Positions 14,745-22,776 of a stretch of DNA of 36,546 nucleotides are shown one piece after another. Source of the stretch: Bacillota bacterium. Lineage in GTDB: Bacteria > Bacillota > Clostridia > Peptostreptococcales > Anaerovoracaceae. The notes beneath the pieces were generated by a model that was given only the letters and a program-made list of their open reading frames with translations, ran no database searches and was not told where the DNA came from. The first letter of the stretch is position 1, and each line of letters begins with the position of its first letter. Both the position numbers and the translations under genes were made by a program. Location of the stretch: assembly GCA_017438285.1 (NCBI GenBank), contig JAFRVY010000024.1, forward strand, positions 1 to 36,546, in the 5' to 3' direction.

Positions 14745-16016
14745 ATGGCTAAGGAAAAAGTAATACTTGCATATTCGGGAGGTCTCGACACTTCGGTCAT
14801 CATGAAGTGGCTCAAGGAGAACTACGATTATGACGTCATTGCAGTTTGCTGCAATGCGGGACAGAAAGAAGATTTCAATGCGATCGAGCAGAAGGCGCTC
14901 CAGACAGGAGCCATCAAGGCTATCACATTGGATATCAGAGAAGAGTTTATTACAGACTACATCTGGCCTACGCTGAAGGCCGGCGCGTCCTATGAGAATT
15001 ATCTGCTGGGTACATCCATGGCAAGACCGCTCATGGCGAAGAAGCTCGTCGAAATCGCGCAGGCAGAAGAAGCGTTCTATATTGCGCACGGATGTACCGG
15101 CAAGGGCAATGACCAGGTAAGATTCGAATCTTCTATTCACGCCCTTGATCCTGCAATCAAAATCATCGCGCCGTGGAGAATGCCGGAATGGCCGTTCAGT
15201 TCCAGAGAGGAAATGATCGCATACTCCGTAGAGCAAAATATTCCGATTTCCCAATCCACTGAGAAGATCTATTCGAGAGACGAGAATATCTGGCACATCA
15301 GCCACGAAGGCGGTGAACTGGAAAATCCGTGGAATGAGCATTATGACACCATCCACGTACTCAGCCTCCCGCCGGAAAAGGCGCCGGATGAGGTCACTTA
15401 TGTGAATATAGATTTCGAGAAGGGTGTACCTGTCGCCGTTGACGGCGTGAAGATGGGCCCGATCGAACTGCTGACTAAGCTTAATGAACTGGGCAGCAAG
15501 AACGGTATCGGAACGATCGATATCATAGAAAACCGTCTCGTTGGAATGAAATCCAGAGGCGTATACGAAACTCCTGGCGGAACGATTCTCTTCGCTGCTC
15601 GTGCAGGTCTGGAAGAATTGATCCTCGACAGAGACACGTCGCACTACAAGAAGATCGTCGGTGAACAGTTCGCAGAGATCCTGTATAATGGACTCTGGTT
15701 CACACCGCTGAGAGAGGCGATCTGTGCCTTCGTCGATGTGACACAGAAAAACGTAACCGGCACGGTCAAGATGAAGCTCTACAAAGGCAACGCAACCGCC
15801 GTCGCCAAGAAGTCGCCATATTCACTCTATAACGAGGAATTCGCGACATTCAGTAAGGACGAGGTCTACAACCAGTACGATGCCGAAGGATTCATCAATC
15901 TGTGGTCGCTGCCGCTCAAGATCCGCGCGATTCAGAAAGAGACAGCAGAAGGAGGAGCGAAGTATCATGAAACTCTGGAAAGGAAGGTTTTCAAAGCAAG
16001 CGAGTTCGTCGAGTGA
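14745..16016 (+). CDS. argG: Argininosuccinate synthase
   Basis: A 423-residue enzyme joining citrulline and aspartate with ATP to give argininosuccinate, AMP and PPi. The PP-loop ATP motif AYSGGLDTS is at residues 9-17. [13 protein letters not shown], the sequence EGGELENPW, and the C-terminal [15 protein letters not shown] are family signatures. The start at 14745 has AGGAGGAGA at 14732-14740; a longer in-frame extension to 14520 would run back through the terminator and promoter, so it is rejected. Its 3' end overlaps argH by 50 bases, so the two are translated from one mRNA. Confidence 0.97.
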   Translation: MAKEKVILAYSGGLDTSVIMKWLKENYDYDVIAVCCNAGQKEDFNAIEQKALQTGAIKAITLDIREEFITDYIWPTLKAGASYENYLLGTSMARPLMAKKLVEIAQAEEAFYIAHGCTGKGNDQVRFESSIHALDPAIKIIAPWRMPEWPFSSREEMIAYSVEQNIPISQSTEKIYSRDENIWHISHEGGELENPWNEHYDTIHVLSLPPEKAPDEVTYVNIDFEKGVPVAVDGVKMGPIELLTKLNELGSKNGIGTIDIIENRLVGMKSRGVYETPGGTILFAARAGLEELILDRDTSHYKKIVGEQFAEILYNGLWFTPLREAICAFVDVTQKNVTGTVKMKLYKGNATAVAKKSPYSLYNEEFATFSKDEVYNQYDAEGFINLWSLPLKIRAIQKETAEGGAKYHETLERKVFKASEFVE

Positions 16017-17331
16017 TGAATTCAATGCTTCCATCGGTTTCGACCAAAGACTTTACGCAGAAGATATCGCGGGCAGCATAGCCCACGCAAAGATGCTCGG
16101 CAAACAGGGCATCATCAGCATGGAAGAATCGGAACTGATCATCAAGACCCTTAAGGAGGTCCTTGCGGATATCGAAGCCGGCAAGGTGGAATTTACCATC
16201 GAGGGCGAAGATATCCACATGAATATAGAAACGATTCTCACCGAACGCATCGGGCAGACCGGCAAGAAACTGCATACGGCAAGGAGCCGAAACGATCAAA
16301 TCGCTCTGGATATCAGACTGTATCTGAAAAAGGAAACAGCCGAAATCGATGTGCTTCTCGATGAATTGCTCGCCGCACTCAAAGACCTGGCGGCAAAGCA
16401 CAAGGAGACCATCATGCCGGGCTATACGCATCTGCAGAGAGCCCAGCCTGTGACCCTCGCATACCACATGCTGGCCTACTACCAGATGTTCGCAAGGGAC
16501 AAGGAACGTTACGCAGACTGTCTGAAGCGCATCGACAGAATGCCGCTGGGAAGCGGCGCTCTGGCGGGGACGACCTACAATACGGACCGTCAGTTCCTGG
16601 CGGACGAACTCGGGTTCAGCGAGGTTTTGCCGAACGCTATGGACGCCGTGGCAGACAGGGACTTTGCCCTTGAATTCATTGACTGCTGCGCCATTACGAT
16701 GATGCATCTCTCGAGGTTTTGCGAGGAACTCATCCTCTGGAGCAGCGCGGAATTCGGCTTCATCGAGATGGACGACGCCTACGCCACCGGCAGCAGCATC
16801 ATGCCGCAGAAAAAGAATCCGGACATGGCGGAACTGATCCGCGGCAAATCCGGCAGAGTCTTCGGTGACATGATGAGCCTGCTCACGGTCTGCAAAGGCC
16901 TGCCGCTGGCATACAACAAAGACCTGCAGGAGGACAAGGAACCGGTATTCGATGCGGTCGATACGGTGAAGGCGTCTCTTAGCATCTTCAAGGAGATGCT
17001 CCAGACCATGCAGGTGAACACGGGCACCATGTCAAAGGCTGCCAAGTACGGCTACATGAACGCAACGGACGCAGCCGACTATCTCGTATCCAAAGGAATT
17101 CCGTTCAGGGACTGCCACGAGATCATCGGAAACATGGTTCTCTACGCGATCAACAAAGGCGTGGCTCTGGACGAGCTGACCATGGAGGAGTTCAAATCCT
17201 TCTCTGCTGCCTTTGATGAGGATATATACGATGCGATTTCGATTGTCAACTGCATCAAAGCCAAACAGTCGGAAGGTTCAACATCCTTTGAAAGTGTTGA
17301 GCAACAGTTATCAAACTTAGCCAGTGAGTGA
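15967..17331 (+). CDS. argH: Argininosuccinate lyase
   Basis: A 454-residue enzyme splitting argininosuccinate into arginine and fumarate. It carries the full canonical set: N-terminal [36 protein letters not shown] and the loop signature [12 protein letters not shown] with its catalytic serine. The start at 15967 gives the family N-terminus and has GGAGGA at 15951-15956. An in-frame ATG at 15880 would add 29 Arg/Ser-rich residues and is rejected. It overlaps argG by 50 bases. This is the genuine ArgH; the copy at 12066-13403 is its diverged relative. Confidence 0.97.
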   Translation: MKLWKGRFSKQASSSSDEFNASIGFDQRLYAEDIAGSIAHAKMLGKQGIISMEESELIIKTLKEVLADIEAGKVEFTIEGEDIHMNIETILTERIGQTGKKLHTARSRNDQIALDIRLYLKKETAEIDVLLDELLAALKDLAAKHKETIMPGYTHLQRAQPVTLAYHMLAYYQMFARDKERYADCLKRIDRMPLGSGALAGTTYNTDRQFLADELGFSEVLPNAMDAVADRDFALEFIDCCAITMMHLSRFCEELILWSSAEFGFIEMDDAYATGSSIMPQKKNPDMAELIRGKSGRVFGDMMSLLTVCKGLPLAYNKDLQEDKEPVFDAVDTVKASLSIFKEMLQTMQVNTGTMSKAAKYGYMNATDAADYLVSKGIPFRDCHEIIGNMVLYAINKGVALDELTMEEFKSFSAAFDEDIYDAISIVNCIKAKQSEGSTSFESVEQQLSNLASE

Positions 17332-17350
17332 AAACTCACTCTCCAAAATC

Positions 17351-17383
17351 GGGTGATGGGGGATTTATCTTCCATCACCCTTT
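17351..17383 (+). terminator. Hairpin terminator of argGH
   Basis: GGGTGATGG (17351-17359) pairs with CCATCACCC (17372-17380) around a 12-base loop, with only three T's following. It is strong in stem but weak in T-run, and it runs straight into the next promoter. Confidence 0.75.
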
Positions 17384-17384
17384 G

Positions 17385-17393
17385 TGGTATGAT
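17385..17393 (+). promoter_or_regulatory. Extended -10 promoter of the fumarase genes
   Basis: TG-G-TATGAT: TG at 17385-17386, hexamer at 17388-17393. The predicted transcription start coincides with the ATG at 17400, and no Shine-Dalgarno precedes it, so a leaderless mRNA is predicted. Confidence 0.55.
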
Positions 17394-17399
17394 AACCCT

Positions 17400-18242
17400 A
17401 TGAGAGAGATTAACGTAAACGAGATTACAAAAGCCGTCAAACAGCTGTACATAGACACGAATTATCACCTCGCTGAAGATGTGAAGGCCTGTGTCGGGCA
17501 GTGTGCGCAGAAGGAGCAAGAGCCTCTTGCCAAAGAGGTCTTTGCGAGCATGCAGGAGAACGCGCGCATCGCAGAGGAAGGCGTATTCCCGATCTGCCAG
17601 GATACAGGCATGGCCTGCGTTTTTCTGGAAGTGGGACAGGACGTCCACCTGACAGGCGGCGATCTGAAGGATGCGGTCAACGAAGGTGTCAGACAGGGCT
17701 GCGAGGAAGGATACCTGAGAAAGACCATCGTGAAGGATCCTTTTGACAGGGTCAACACAGGCGACAGCACGCCGGCGGACATCGTCATTGACATCGTCCC
17801 CGGTGAACACCTTAAGGTCACGGTCTGCGCTAAGGGCTTCGGATCCGAAAACATGAGCCGGATCAGGATGCTGACACCGGGCGCAGGCGTCAGCGGCGCA
17901 GAAGATGCGATCGTTGAGATCTGCAAAGAGGCAGGAGGCAATCCGTGCCCGCCGATCGTGGTCGGCGTCGGCATCGGAGGCAACTTCAACAAAGCTGCCC
18001 TCATGGCCAAAAAGGCGCTGCTCAGGCCTTTGGGAGAGAAAAACGCGGATCCGTTCTATGGGGAGATGGAGCAGCGTCTCCTCGAGAGAATCAACGGGCT
18101 GAACATCGGACCGCAGGGCTTCGGCGGAGAGACGACGGCGCTGGCTGTACATATCATCTCGGCGCCGACGCACATCGCGGGACTTCCGGTCGCAGTGAAC
18201 ATCAACTGCCACGTGGTGCGCCACCAGGAGGTCATCCTATGA
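17400..18242 (+). CDS. fumA: Class I (Fe-S) fumarate hydratase, alpha subunit
   Basis: A 280-residue protein matching the N-terminal catalytic part of class I fumarases and the alpha subunit of L(+)-tartrate dehydratase. Candidate 4Fe-4S ligands lie in FPICQDTGMA, in the Cys of VTVCAKGFGSENMS and in GNPCPPIVVGVGIGG. The start at 17400 (MREINVNEITKAV) fits the family; an extension to 17328 would run through the argGH terminator. It ends in an ATGA overlap with the beta subunit. Position after argGH suggests it removes the fumarate released by ArgH. Tartrate dehydratase cannot be excluded by sequence alone; the gene symbol denotes the fumarase alpha component. Confidence 0.9.
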   Translation: MREINVNEITKAVKQLYIDTNYHLAEDVKACVGQCAQKEQEPLAKEVFASMQENARIAEEGVFPICQDTGMACVFLEVGQDVHLTGGDLKDAVNEGVRQGCEEGYLRKTIVKDPFDRVNTGDSTPADIVIDIVPGEHLKVTVCAKGFGSENMSRIRMLTPGAGVSGAEDAIVEICKEAGGNPCPPIVVGVGIGGNFNKAALMAKKALLRPLGEKNADPFYGEMEQRLLERINGLNIGPQGFGGETTALAVHIISAPTHIAGLPVAVNINCHVVRHQEVIL

Positions 18243-18784
18243 AATACGAGCTGACAGCACCATTCACGAAACAAAAGCTTGCCGGACTCAAAGCCGGCGA
18301 CACCGTTCTTCTGACAGGGACCATATATGCGGCAAGAGATGCCGCTCACAAGAGACTGCAGGAGATGATCGAAAGAGGCGAGACGCTTCCTTTTGATCTC
18401 GAGGGCGCGATCATTTATTACGCCGGTCCGACACCGGCACGTCCCGGATATCCCATCGGCTCAGCAGGTCCTACGACCAGCGGCCGTATGGATCCGTACA
18501 CGCCGCTTCTGCTGGAGCAGGGCGTCGTCGCCACCGTAGGCAAAGGCCCGAGAAGCGAAGCGGTCATCGATGCGATGACGCGAAAGGGATCCGTCTATCT
18601 GGCGGCGATCGGAGGCGCCGCAGCGCTGATCGCACAGTGTGTGAAAGCATCGGAAATCGTGGCTTTTGAAGAACTGGGGACAGAAGCCATCCGGGCGCTG
18701 GAGGTTGAGAAACTGCCGCTCATTGTCGCTATCGACGGGCAAGGCGACAGTGTCTATGATGGCCCGAACTTACATAAAACTTGA
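18239..18784 (+). CDS. fumB: Class I fumarate hydratase, beta subunit
   Basis: A 181-residue protein matching the C-terminal domain of class I fumarases, which carries the swivelling substrate-binding half of the active site. IYYAGPTPARPGYPIGSAGPTTSGRMD and GVVATVGKGPRSEAV are the defining segments. The start codon overlaps the alpha-subunit stop (ATGA), with AGGAGG at 18226-18231, so the two are translationally coupled for equal stoichiometry. Its stop codon lies inside the -35 element of the next gene's promoter. Confidence 0.92.
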   Translation: MKYELTAPFTKQKLAGLKAGDTVLLTGTIYAARDAAHKRLQEMIERGETLPFDLEGAIIYYAGPTPARPGYPIGSAGPTTSGRMDPYTPLLLEQGVVATVGKGPRSEAVIDAMTRKGSVYLAAIGGAAALIAQCVKASEIVAFEELGTEAIRALEVEKLPLIVAIDGQGDSVYDGPNLHKT

Positions 18785-18809
18785 TTTTCGAACCTTTCTT
18801 TGCTATTAT
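18781..18809 (+). promoter_or_regulatory. Promoter of the CYTH gene
   Basis: TTGATT (18781-18786), 17-base spacer, TATTAT (18804-18809) preceded by TG at 18801-18802 (extended -10). The -35 spans the fumB stop codon. Confidence 0.75.
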
Positions 18810-18843
18810 GTCAAGGTACGTCATAACGGAGAAAGGTTTTTTT

Positions 18844-19458
18844 ATGGAAATTGAACTGAAGTTTTCAGTACCTGACGAGGATACGAGACAGGCGATCTGG
18901 GAGGACGAACTCTACGAATTGTGTGAGGAAAAGGACTCCAGAGAAGAACTGTTCTTCCACGCCAGGTATTACGACACAGAAGATGGAGATCTGGCCAAAA
19001 ACGGCATCGCCTATAGAGTCAGGATGGAAGGCGATACGCCGGTTGCTACGCTCAAGTGCAAAGGCAACAGCGAGGAAGGCCTCCATCAGAGGGAAGAAAT
19101 CAACATTCCGGCAAGCGGTGCAGAGCCCGATCCGGAACTATTCAGAGAATGCAGTCTGGGAAACACCTTTATCGAACTGATCAAGGGAAAGGAACTCAAG
19201 TGCTGCGTTGAAACGAAGATCAACAGAAAGAGCTTCCGCATCGATACGGGCGACGGCATCTTTGAGTTTTCGCTGGATGAAGGCGAAGTGATCACGGAGA
19301 AGGGCAGCATCCCGATTTCGGAGCTGGAGATCGAACTGTATTCAGGCGACAAGGAAGAGCTCCTGAAAGTAGGCGACAAAGTCCAAAAAAAGTACGGCCT
19401 GGAGGCCGAAGACAAGAGCAAATATGCCAAAGGAATGGAAATGATAGAGGGACGTTGA
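18844..19458 (+). CDS. CYTH-domain protein (triphosphate tunnel metalloenzyme family)
   Basis: A 204-residue protein with the CYTH signature ExExK right at the N-terminus (EIELK, residues 2-6). Alternating charged strands follow (YRVRMEGDTPVATLKCKG, EINIP, CCVETKINRKSFRID, FEFSLDEGEV, ELEIELYSG), lining the tunnel in this fold. Members hydrolyse inorganic triphosphate or thiamine triphosphate, or make cAMP; the sequence does not decide which. The start at 18844 puts EIELK in its usual place and has GAGAAAGG 7 bases upstream. The in-frame start at 18781 would precede the transcription start. It is monocistronic, between its own promoter and a terminator. Confidence 0.85.
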   Translation: MEIELKFSVPDEDTRQAIWEDELYELCEEKDSREELFFHARYYDTEDGDLAKNGIAYRVRMEGDTPVATLKCKGNSEEGLHQREEINIPASGAEPDPELFRECSLGNTFIELIKGKELKCCVETKINRKSFRIDTGDGIFEFSLDEGEVITEKGSIPISELEIELYSGDKEELLKVGDKVQKKYGLEAEDKSKYAKGMEMIEGR

Positions 19459-19475
19459 AAACGTCTCTTTTTCTT
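19444..19475 (+). terminator. Intrinsic terminator after the CYTH gene
   Basis: AGAGGGACGT pairs with ACGTCTCTTT (two G-T wobbles) around a TGAAA loop, with T's continuing to about 19472. The stem includes the CYTH stop codon. Confidence 0.75.
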
Positions 19476-19485
19476 GGCTCAATCC

Positions 19486-19514
19486 TTTACTTTTCAAGGC
19501 AAAACAGTTATAAT
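19486..19514 (+). promoter_or_regulatory. Promoter of tig
   Basis: TTTACT (19486-19491), 17-base spacer, TATAAT (19509-19514). A small GCGT/ACGC hairpin lies in the leader just before the GAGGAGG Shine-Dalgarno. No CIRCE or CtsR-like operator is evident. Confidence 0.75.
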
Positions 19515-19557
19515 ATTCTGTACTGCGTTACCGACGCGGAGAGGAGGAAATTTTTAA

Positions 19558-20841
19558 ATGAAGGCAACACTAATCTCAAAAGAAAACAGCGAAGCAAAGC
19601 TCAAGATGGAGTTCACAGGCGAGGAATTCGAAAGTGCTATCGTGAAAGTATACCAGAGAGAAAAAGGAAGATTTGAAATCGATGGTTTCAGAAAGGGCAA
19701 GGCCCCAAGAAGTCTCATCGAAAAGAGATACGGAGAAAACATTTTTGTAGAAGATGCAATCAACGATTTGTTCAATCTGAACTACCCTCTGGCTGTCGAT
19801 GAACTGGATCTGGAAGTCATCGATTATCCGAGAGCAGAGTTCGGTCAGGTCAAGAAGGGCGAACCGTTCGAAGTTACTGTAACGGTAACTGTATTCCCTG
19901 AATTCGAAGTTACGGGCTACACCGGCGTTGAGATCGAGAATGTTTCTGCCGAAGTAACTGACGAAGATGTTGATAAGGAAATCGAAAACCTGGCAGCCAG
20001 AAACTCACGTATGGTTGAGGTTGACAGACCTGCCAAGGACGGCGACACAGTCCTCATCGACTATGCAGGATTCGTCGGAGACGAACAGTTTGAGGGCGGC
20101 ACCGCAGAAAGACAGCCGCTGAAGCTGGGTTCAGGCACATTCATTCCAGGATTTGAAGAACAGCTGGTAGGCGCTTCAAAGGATGATGAAATAGATGTTA
20201 AGGTAACCTTCCCTGAAGAATATCACGCAGAAGAACTGGCAGGTAAGGAAGCCGTATTCAAGTGCAAGGTCCACGAGGTCAAGGAACAGGAAATCCCTGA
20301 GATCGATGATGACTTCGTAAAGGATGTCAGCGAGTTCGATACTTTGGACGAGCTGAAGGCAAACAAGAGAGAAGAACTGGAAAAGGCTGCAGCAGCCAGA
20401 GCAGAGAATTCCATGAAGAACAGCGTTATCGAGAAGGTATTCGAAGCCAACGATTTCGAAGTTCCTGACGTTATGGTCCAGCAGGAAGTCGAGAACATGA
20501 TGAATGAATTCGACCAGCAGCTGAGAGCACAGGGCATGGATCTGGCAAGCTACATCAAGTACATGGGTCAGGAACCTCAGGAATTCAGAGATTCCCTGCA
20601 GGATGAAGCGTTCAAGAAGACCAAGACCAGAATGATGGTCAGCAAGATCGCCGATCAGGAAGCTTTTGAAGTAACTCCTGAAGAAGTCAAGGAAGAACTG
20701 GAAGCCATGGCGAAGCAGTATGGACTGGAAGTTGAGAAGCTGACAGAGATGATCGGCGTTGACAACATGAAGGTCCTCGAAGACGATCTGAAGGTCAAGA
20801 AGGCAGTAGATCTCATGTACGAAAGTGCAGTAAAGAAATAG
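19558..20841 (+). CDS. tig: Trigger factor, ribosome-associated chaperone
   Basis: A 427-residue chaperone that binds at the ribosome exit tunnel and holds nascent chains. The ribosome-docking signature GFRKGKAP is at residues 43-50. A central FKBP-type prolyl isomerase domain follows (about 155-240: [41 protein letters not shown] in part). The C-terminal helical arms run to the end. The Shine-Dalgarno GAGGAGG is at 19541-19547. The order tig-clpP-clpX-lon is a classic proteostasis cluster in Clostridia. Confidence 0.97.
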   Translation: MKATLISKENSEAKLKMEFTGEEFESAIVKVYQREKGRFEIDGFRKGKAPRSLIEKRYGENIFVEDAINDLFNLNYPLAVDELDLEVIDYPRAEFGQVKKGEPFEVTVTVTVFPEFEVTGYTGVEIENVSAEVTDEDVDKEIENLAARNSRMVEVDRPAKDGDTVLIDYAGFVGDEQFEGGTAERQPLKLGSGTFIPGFEEQLVGASKDDEIDVKVTFPEEYHAEELAGKEAVFKCKVHEVKEQEIPEIDDDFVKDVSEFDTLDELKANKREELEKAAAARAENSMKNSVIEKVFEANDFEVPDVMVQQEVENMMNEFDQQLRAQGMDLASYIKYMGQEPQEFRDSLQDEAFKKTKTRMMVSKIADQEAFEVTPEEVKEELEAMAKQYGLEVEKLTEMIGVDNMKVLEDDLKVKKAVDLMYESAVKK

Positions 20842-20872
20842 TATCGAAATAAGTATCGATAAGGAGGCCAAC

Positions 20873-21454
20873 ATGGCACTGATACCTTATGTCGTAGAAC
20901 AGACAGGCCAGGGAGAAAGGTCCTATGACATTTACTCCAGGCTTTTGAAAGACAGAATCATATTCATAGGCGAAGCCATCGACGAGCACCTCGCGAGCCT
21001 GGTGGTTGCGCAGCTTCTTTATCTGGAAGCAGAAGATCCGGATAAGGATATCAATATCTACATCAACAGCCCCGGCGGTTCCATTACCGCCGGCATGGCT
21101 ATTTATGACACCATCAGATACATCAAGCCTGAGGTGTCGACGATCTGTGTAGGTATGGCGGCGAGCATGGGAGCATTCCTTCTGGCTGCCGGACAAAAGG
21201 GGAAACGCTACGCTCTCCCGAATGCTGAGATCATGATCCATCAGCCTCTGGGCGGAGTGCAGGGACAGGCAGAGGATATCAAGATCCATGCGGAGTGGAT
21301 CATGAGAACCAAGGACAAGCTCAACAAGATCCTGAGCGAGAACACCGGACAGACTCTGGAGACCGTTTCCAAGGATACAGACAGGGATAACTTCATGTCC
21401 GCTGAGGAAGCCAGAGAATACGGCCTCGTGGACAAGGTGATCACGGAGAGATAA
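20873..21454 (+). CDS. clpP: ATP-dependent Clp protease proteolytic subunit
   Basis: A 193-residue serine protease forming the double-heptamer degradation chamber. Catalytic Ser98 (GMAASMGAF), His123 (MIHQPLGG) and an Asp in the DTDRDNF region near residue 172 make the triad; [16 protein letters not shown] forms the oxyanion loop. AAGGAGG precedes the ATG. It lies 31 bases behind tig and 15 before its partner clpX. Confidence 0.98.
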   Translation: MALIPYVVEQTGQGERSYDIYSRLLKDRIIFIGEAIDEHLASLVVAQLLYLEAEDPDKDINIYINSPGGSITAGMAIYDTIRYIKPEVSTICVGMAASMGAFLLAAGQKGKRYALPNAEIMIHQPLGGVQGQAEDIKIHAEWIMRTKDKLNKILSENTGQTLETVSKDTDRDNFMSAEEAREYGLVDKVITER

Positions 21455-21469
21455 TACAGGGGAAAGAAT

Positions 21470-22738
21470 ATGTCGAAGTATGACAAAAACAACCAGCTGA
21501 GATGCTCATTCTGCGGCAAGCCTCAGGGACAGGTCAAGCGATTGATCAGCGCCAACGGGGTATATATCTGCGATGAGTGTGTCAAGCTCTGCCAGGAGAT
21601 TTTGGACCGGGAGTCCAGGCAGAGAAGGACCGGCGTTGTCGAAGGTGAACCGGTCAAACTGCCGAAGCCTGCAGAGATCTATGCGGCTCTTTCGGAGTAC
21701 GTCATAGGTCAGGAAGCGGCGAAGAAATCTCTGGCGGTTGCAGTTTATAACCACTACAAGAGAATCAACAGCGAAGAATTCGATGATGATGTCGAACTGC
21801 AGAAGAGCAATATCTGCATGGCAGGACCGACAGGCTGCGGCAAGACCCTTCTTGCCCAGACCCTGGCGAAGATTCTGGACGTGCCTTTTGCGATCGCCGA
21901 CGCGACGACAGTCACGGAAGCAGGCTACGTCGGTGAGGACGTTGAGAACATCCTCCTCAAACTGATTCAGGCGGCCGACTACGACGTGGAGAGAGCGCAG
22001 AAGGGCATCGTCTATGTGGACGAGATCGATAAGATCGCCCGCAAGTCGGAGAACCCTTCGATTACGAGAGACGTCAGCGGTGAGGGCGTACAGCAGGCGC
22101 TCCTCAAGATCCTGGAAGGCACCGTTGCCAACGTTCCGCCGCAGGGCGGACGTAAGCATCCGGAACAGGAATTCATTCAGTTCGATACGACGAATGTGCT
22201 GTTTATTTGCGGCGGCGCCTTTGACGGACTGGAAAAGGTTATCCAGAAGAGGATCGGCGAGAAGGTCATCGGGTTCAATTCCAACGTCGAGACCAACAAG
22301 GTCGAAAAGGAAGAACTGCTGAAGCATCTTCAGCCTGAGGATCTGATGAAATACGGCCTCATTCCTGAAATCGTCGGAAGACTGCCGGTACTGGTCACGC
22401 TGGAGGATCTCAGTGAGGAAGCACTCATCAACATACTGACAGAACCTAAGAATGCACTCGTCAAACAGTACAGTAAACTTCTGGCCATGGACGGCGTCGA
22501 GCTGGAAATCAAAGACGACGCCATCGAAGCCATTGCCAAGCAGGCGCTGGCTAAGAAGACGGGCGCCCGCGGACTCAGGGGCATCATGGAAAGAATGATG
22601 ACGGATATCATGTACGATCTCCCATCCCGAAATGACGTGGCAAAGTGCATTATAACGAAGGACACCGTAGAAGCTGATCACGAACCGGAACTGGTTATGG
22701 CTGAAACGAATGAAGAAATCACCGGGGCGGCTTCCTAA
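21470..22738 (+). CDS. clpX: Clp protease ATP-binding subunit ClpX
   Basis: A 422-residue AAA+ unfoldase that feeds substrates to ClpP. The N-terminal zinc-binding domain has C12, C15, C34 and C37 (CSFC...CDEC). Walker A is GPTGCGKT (119-126), the pore loop GYVGED, and Walker [10 protein letters not shown]; the sensor and ClpP-contact region NTGARGLR-like [13 protein letters not shown] is present. The final residues and stop codon lie within a GC-rich hairpin. Confidence 0.98.
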   Translation: MSKYDKNNQLRCSFCGKPQGQVKRLISANGVYICDECVKLCQEILDRESRQRRTGVVEGEPVKLPKPAEIYAALSEYVIGQEAAKKSLAVAVYNHYKRINSEEFDDDVELQKSNICMAGPTGCGKTLLAQTLAKILDVPFAIADATTVTEAGYVGEDVENILLKLIQAADYDVERAQKGIVYVDEIDKIARKSENPSITRDVSGEGVQQALLKILEGTVANVPPQGGRKHPEQEFIQFDTTNVLFICGGAFDGLEKVIQKRIGEKVIGFNSNVETNKVEKEELLKHLQPEDLMKYGLIPEIVGRLPVLVTLEDLSEEALINILTEPKNALVKQYSKLLAMDGVELEIKDDAIEAIAKQALAKKTGARGLRGIMERMMTDIMYDLPSRNDVAKCIITKDTVEADHEPELVMAETNEEITGAAS

Positions 22739-22746
22739 CGCCGCCC
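22725..22746 (+). promoter_or_regulatory. GC-rich hairpin over the clpX stop codon
   Basis: GGGCGGC (22725-22731) pairs with GCCGCCC (22740-22746) around an 8-base loop containing the TAA stop. No T-run follows, so it is more likely an mRNA-stability or processing element than a terminator. Confidence 0.5.
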
Positions 22747-22776
22747 TTATGCATAAAAAAGGGAGGATAGACATCA

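Noticed and set aside
17400-18784. L(+)-tartrate dehydratase as an alternative for the two-subunit hydratase
   Set aside because: It shares the family and cannot be excluded by sequence, but the position directly after argGH, which produces fumarate, favours fumarase.
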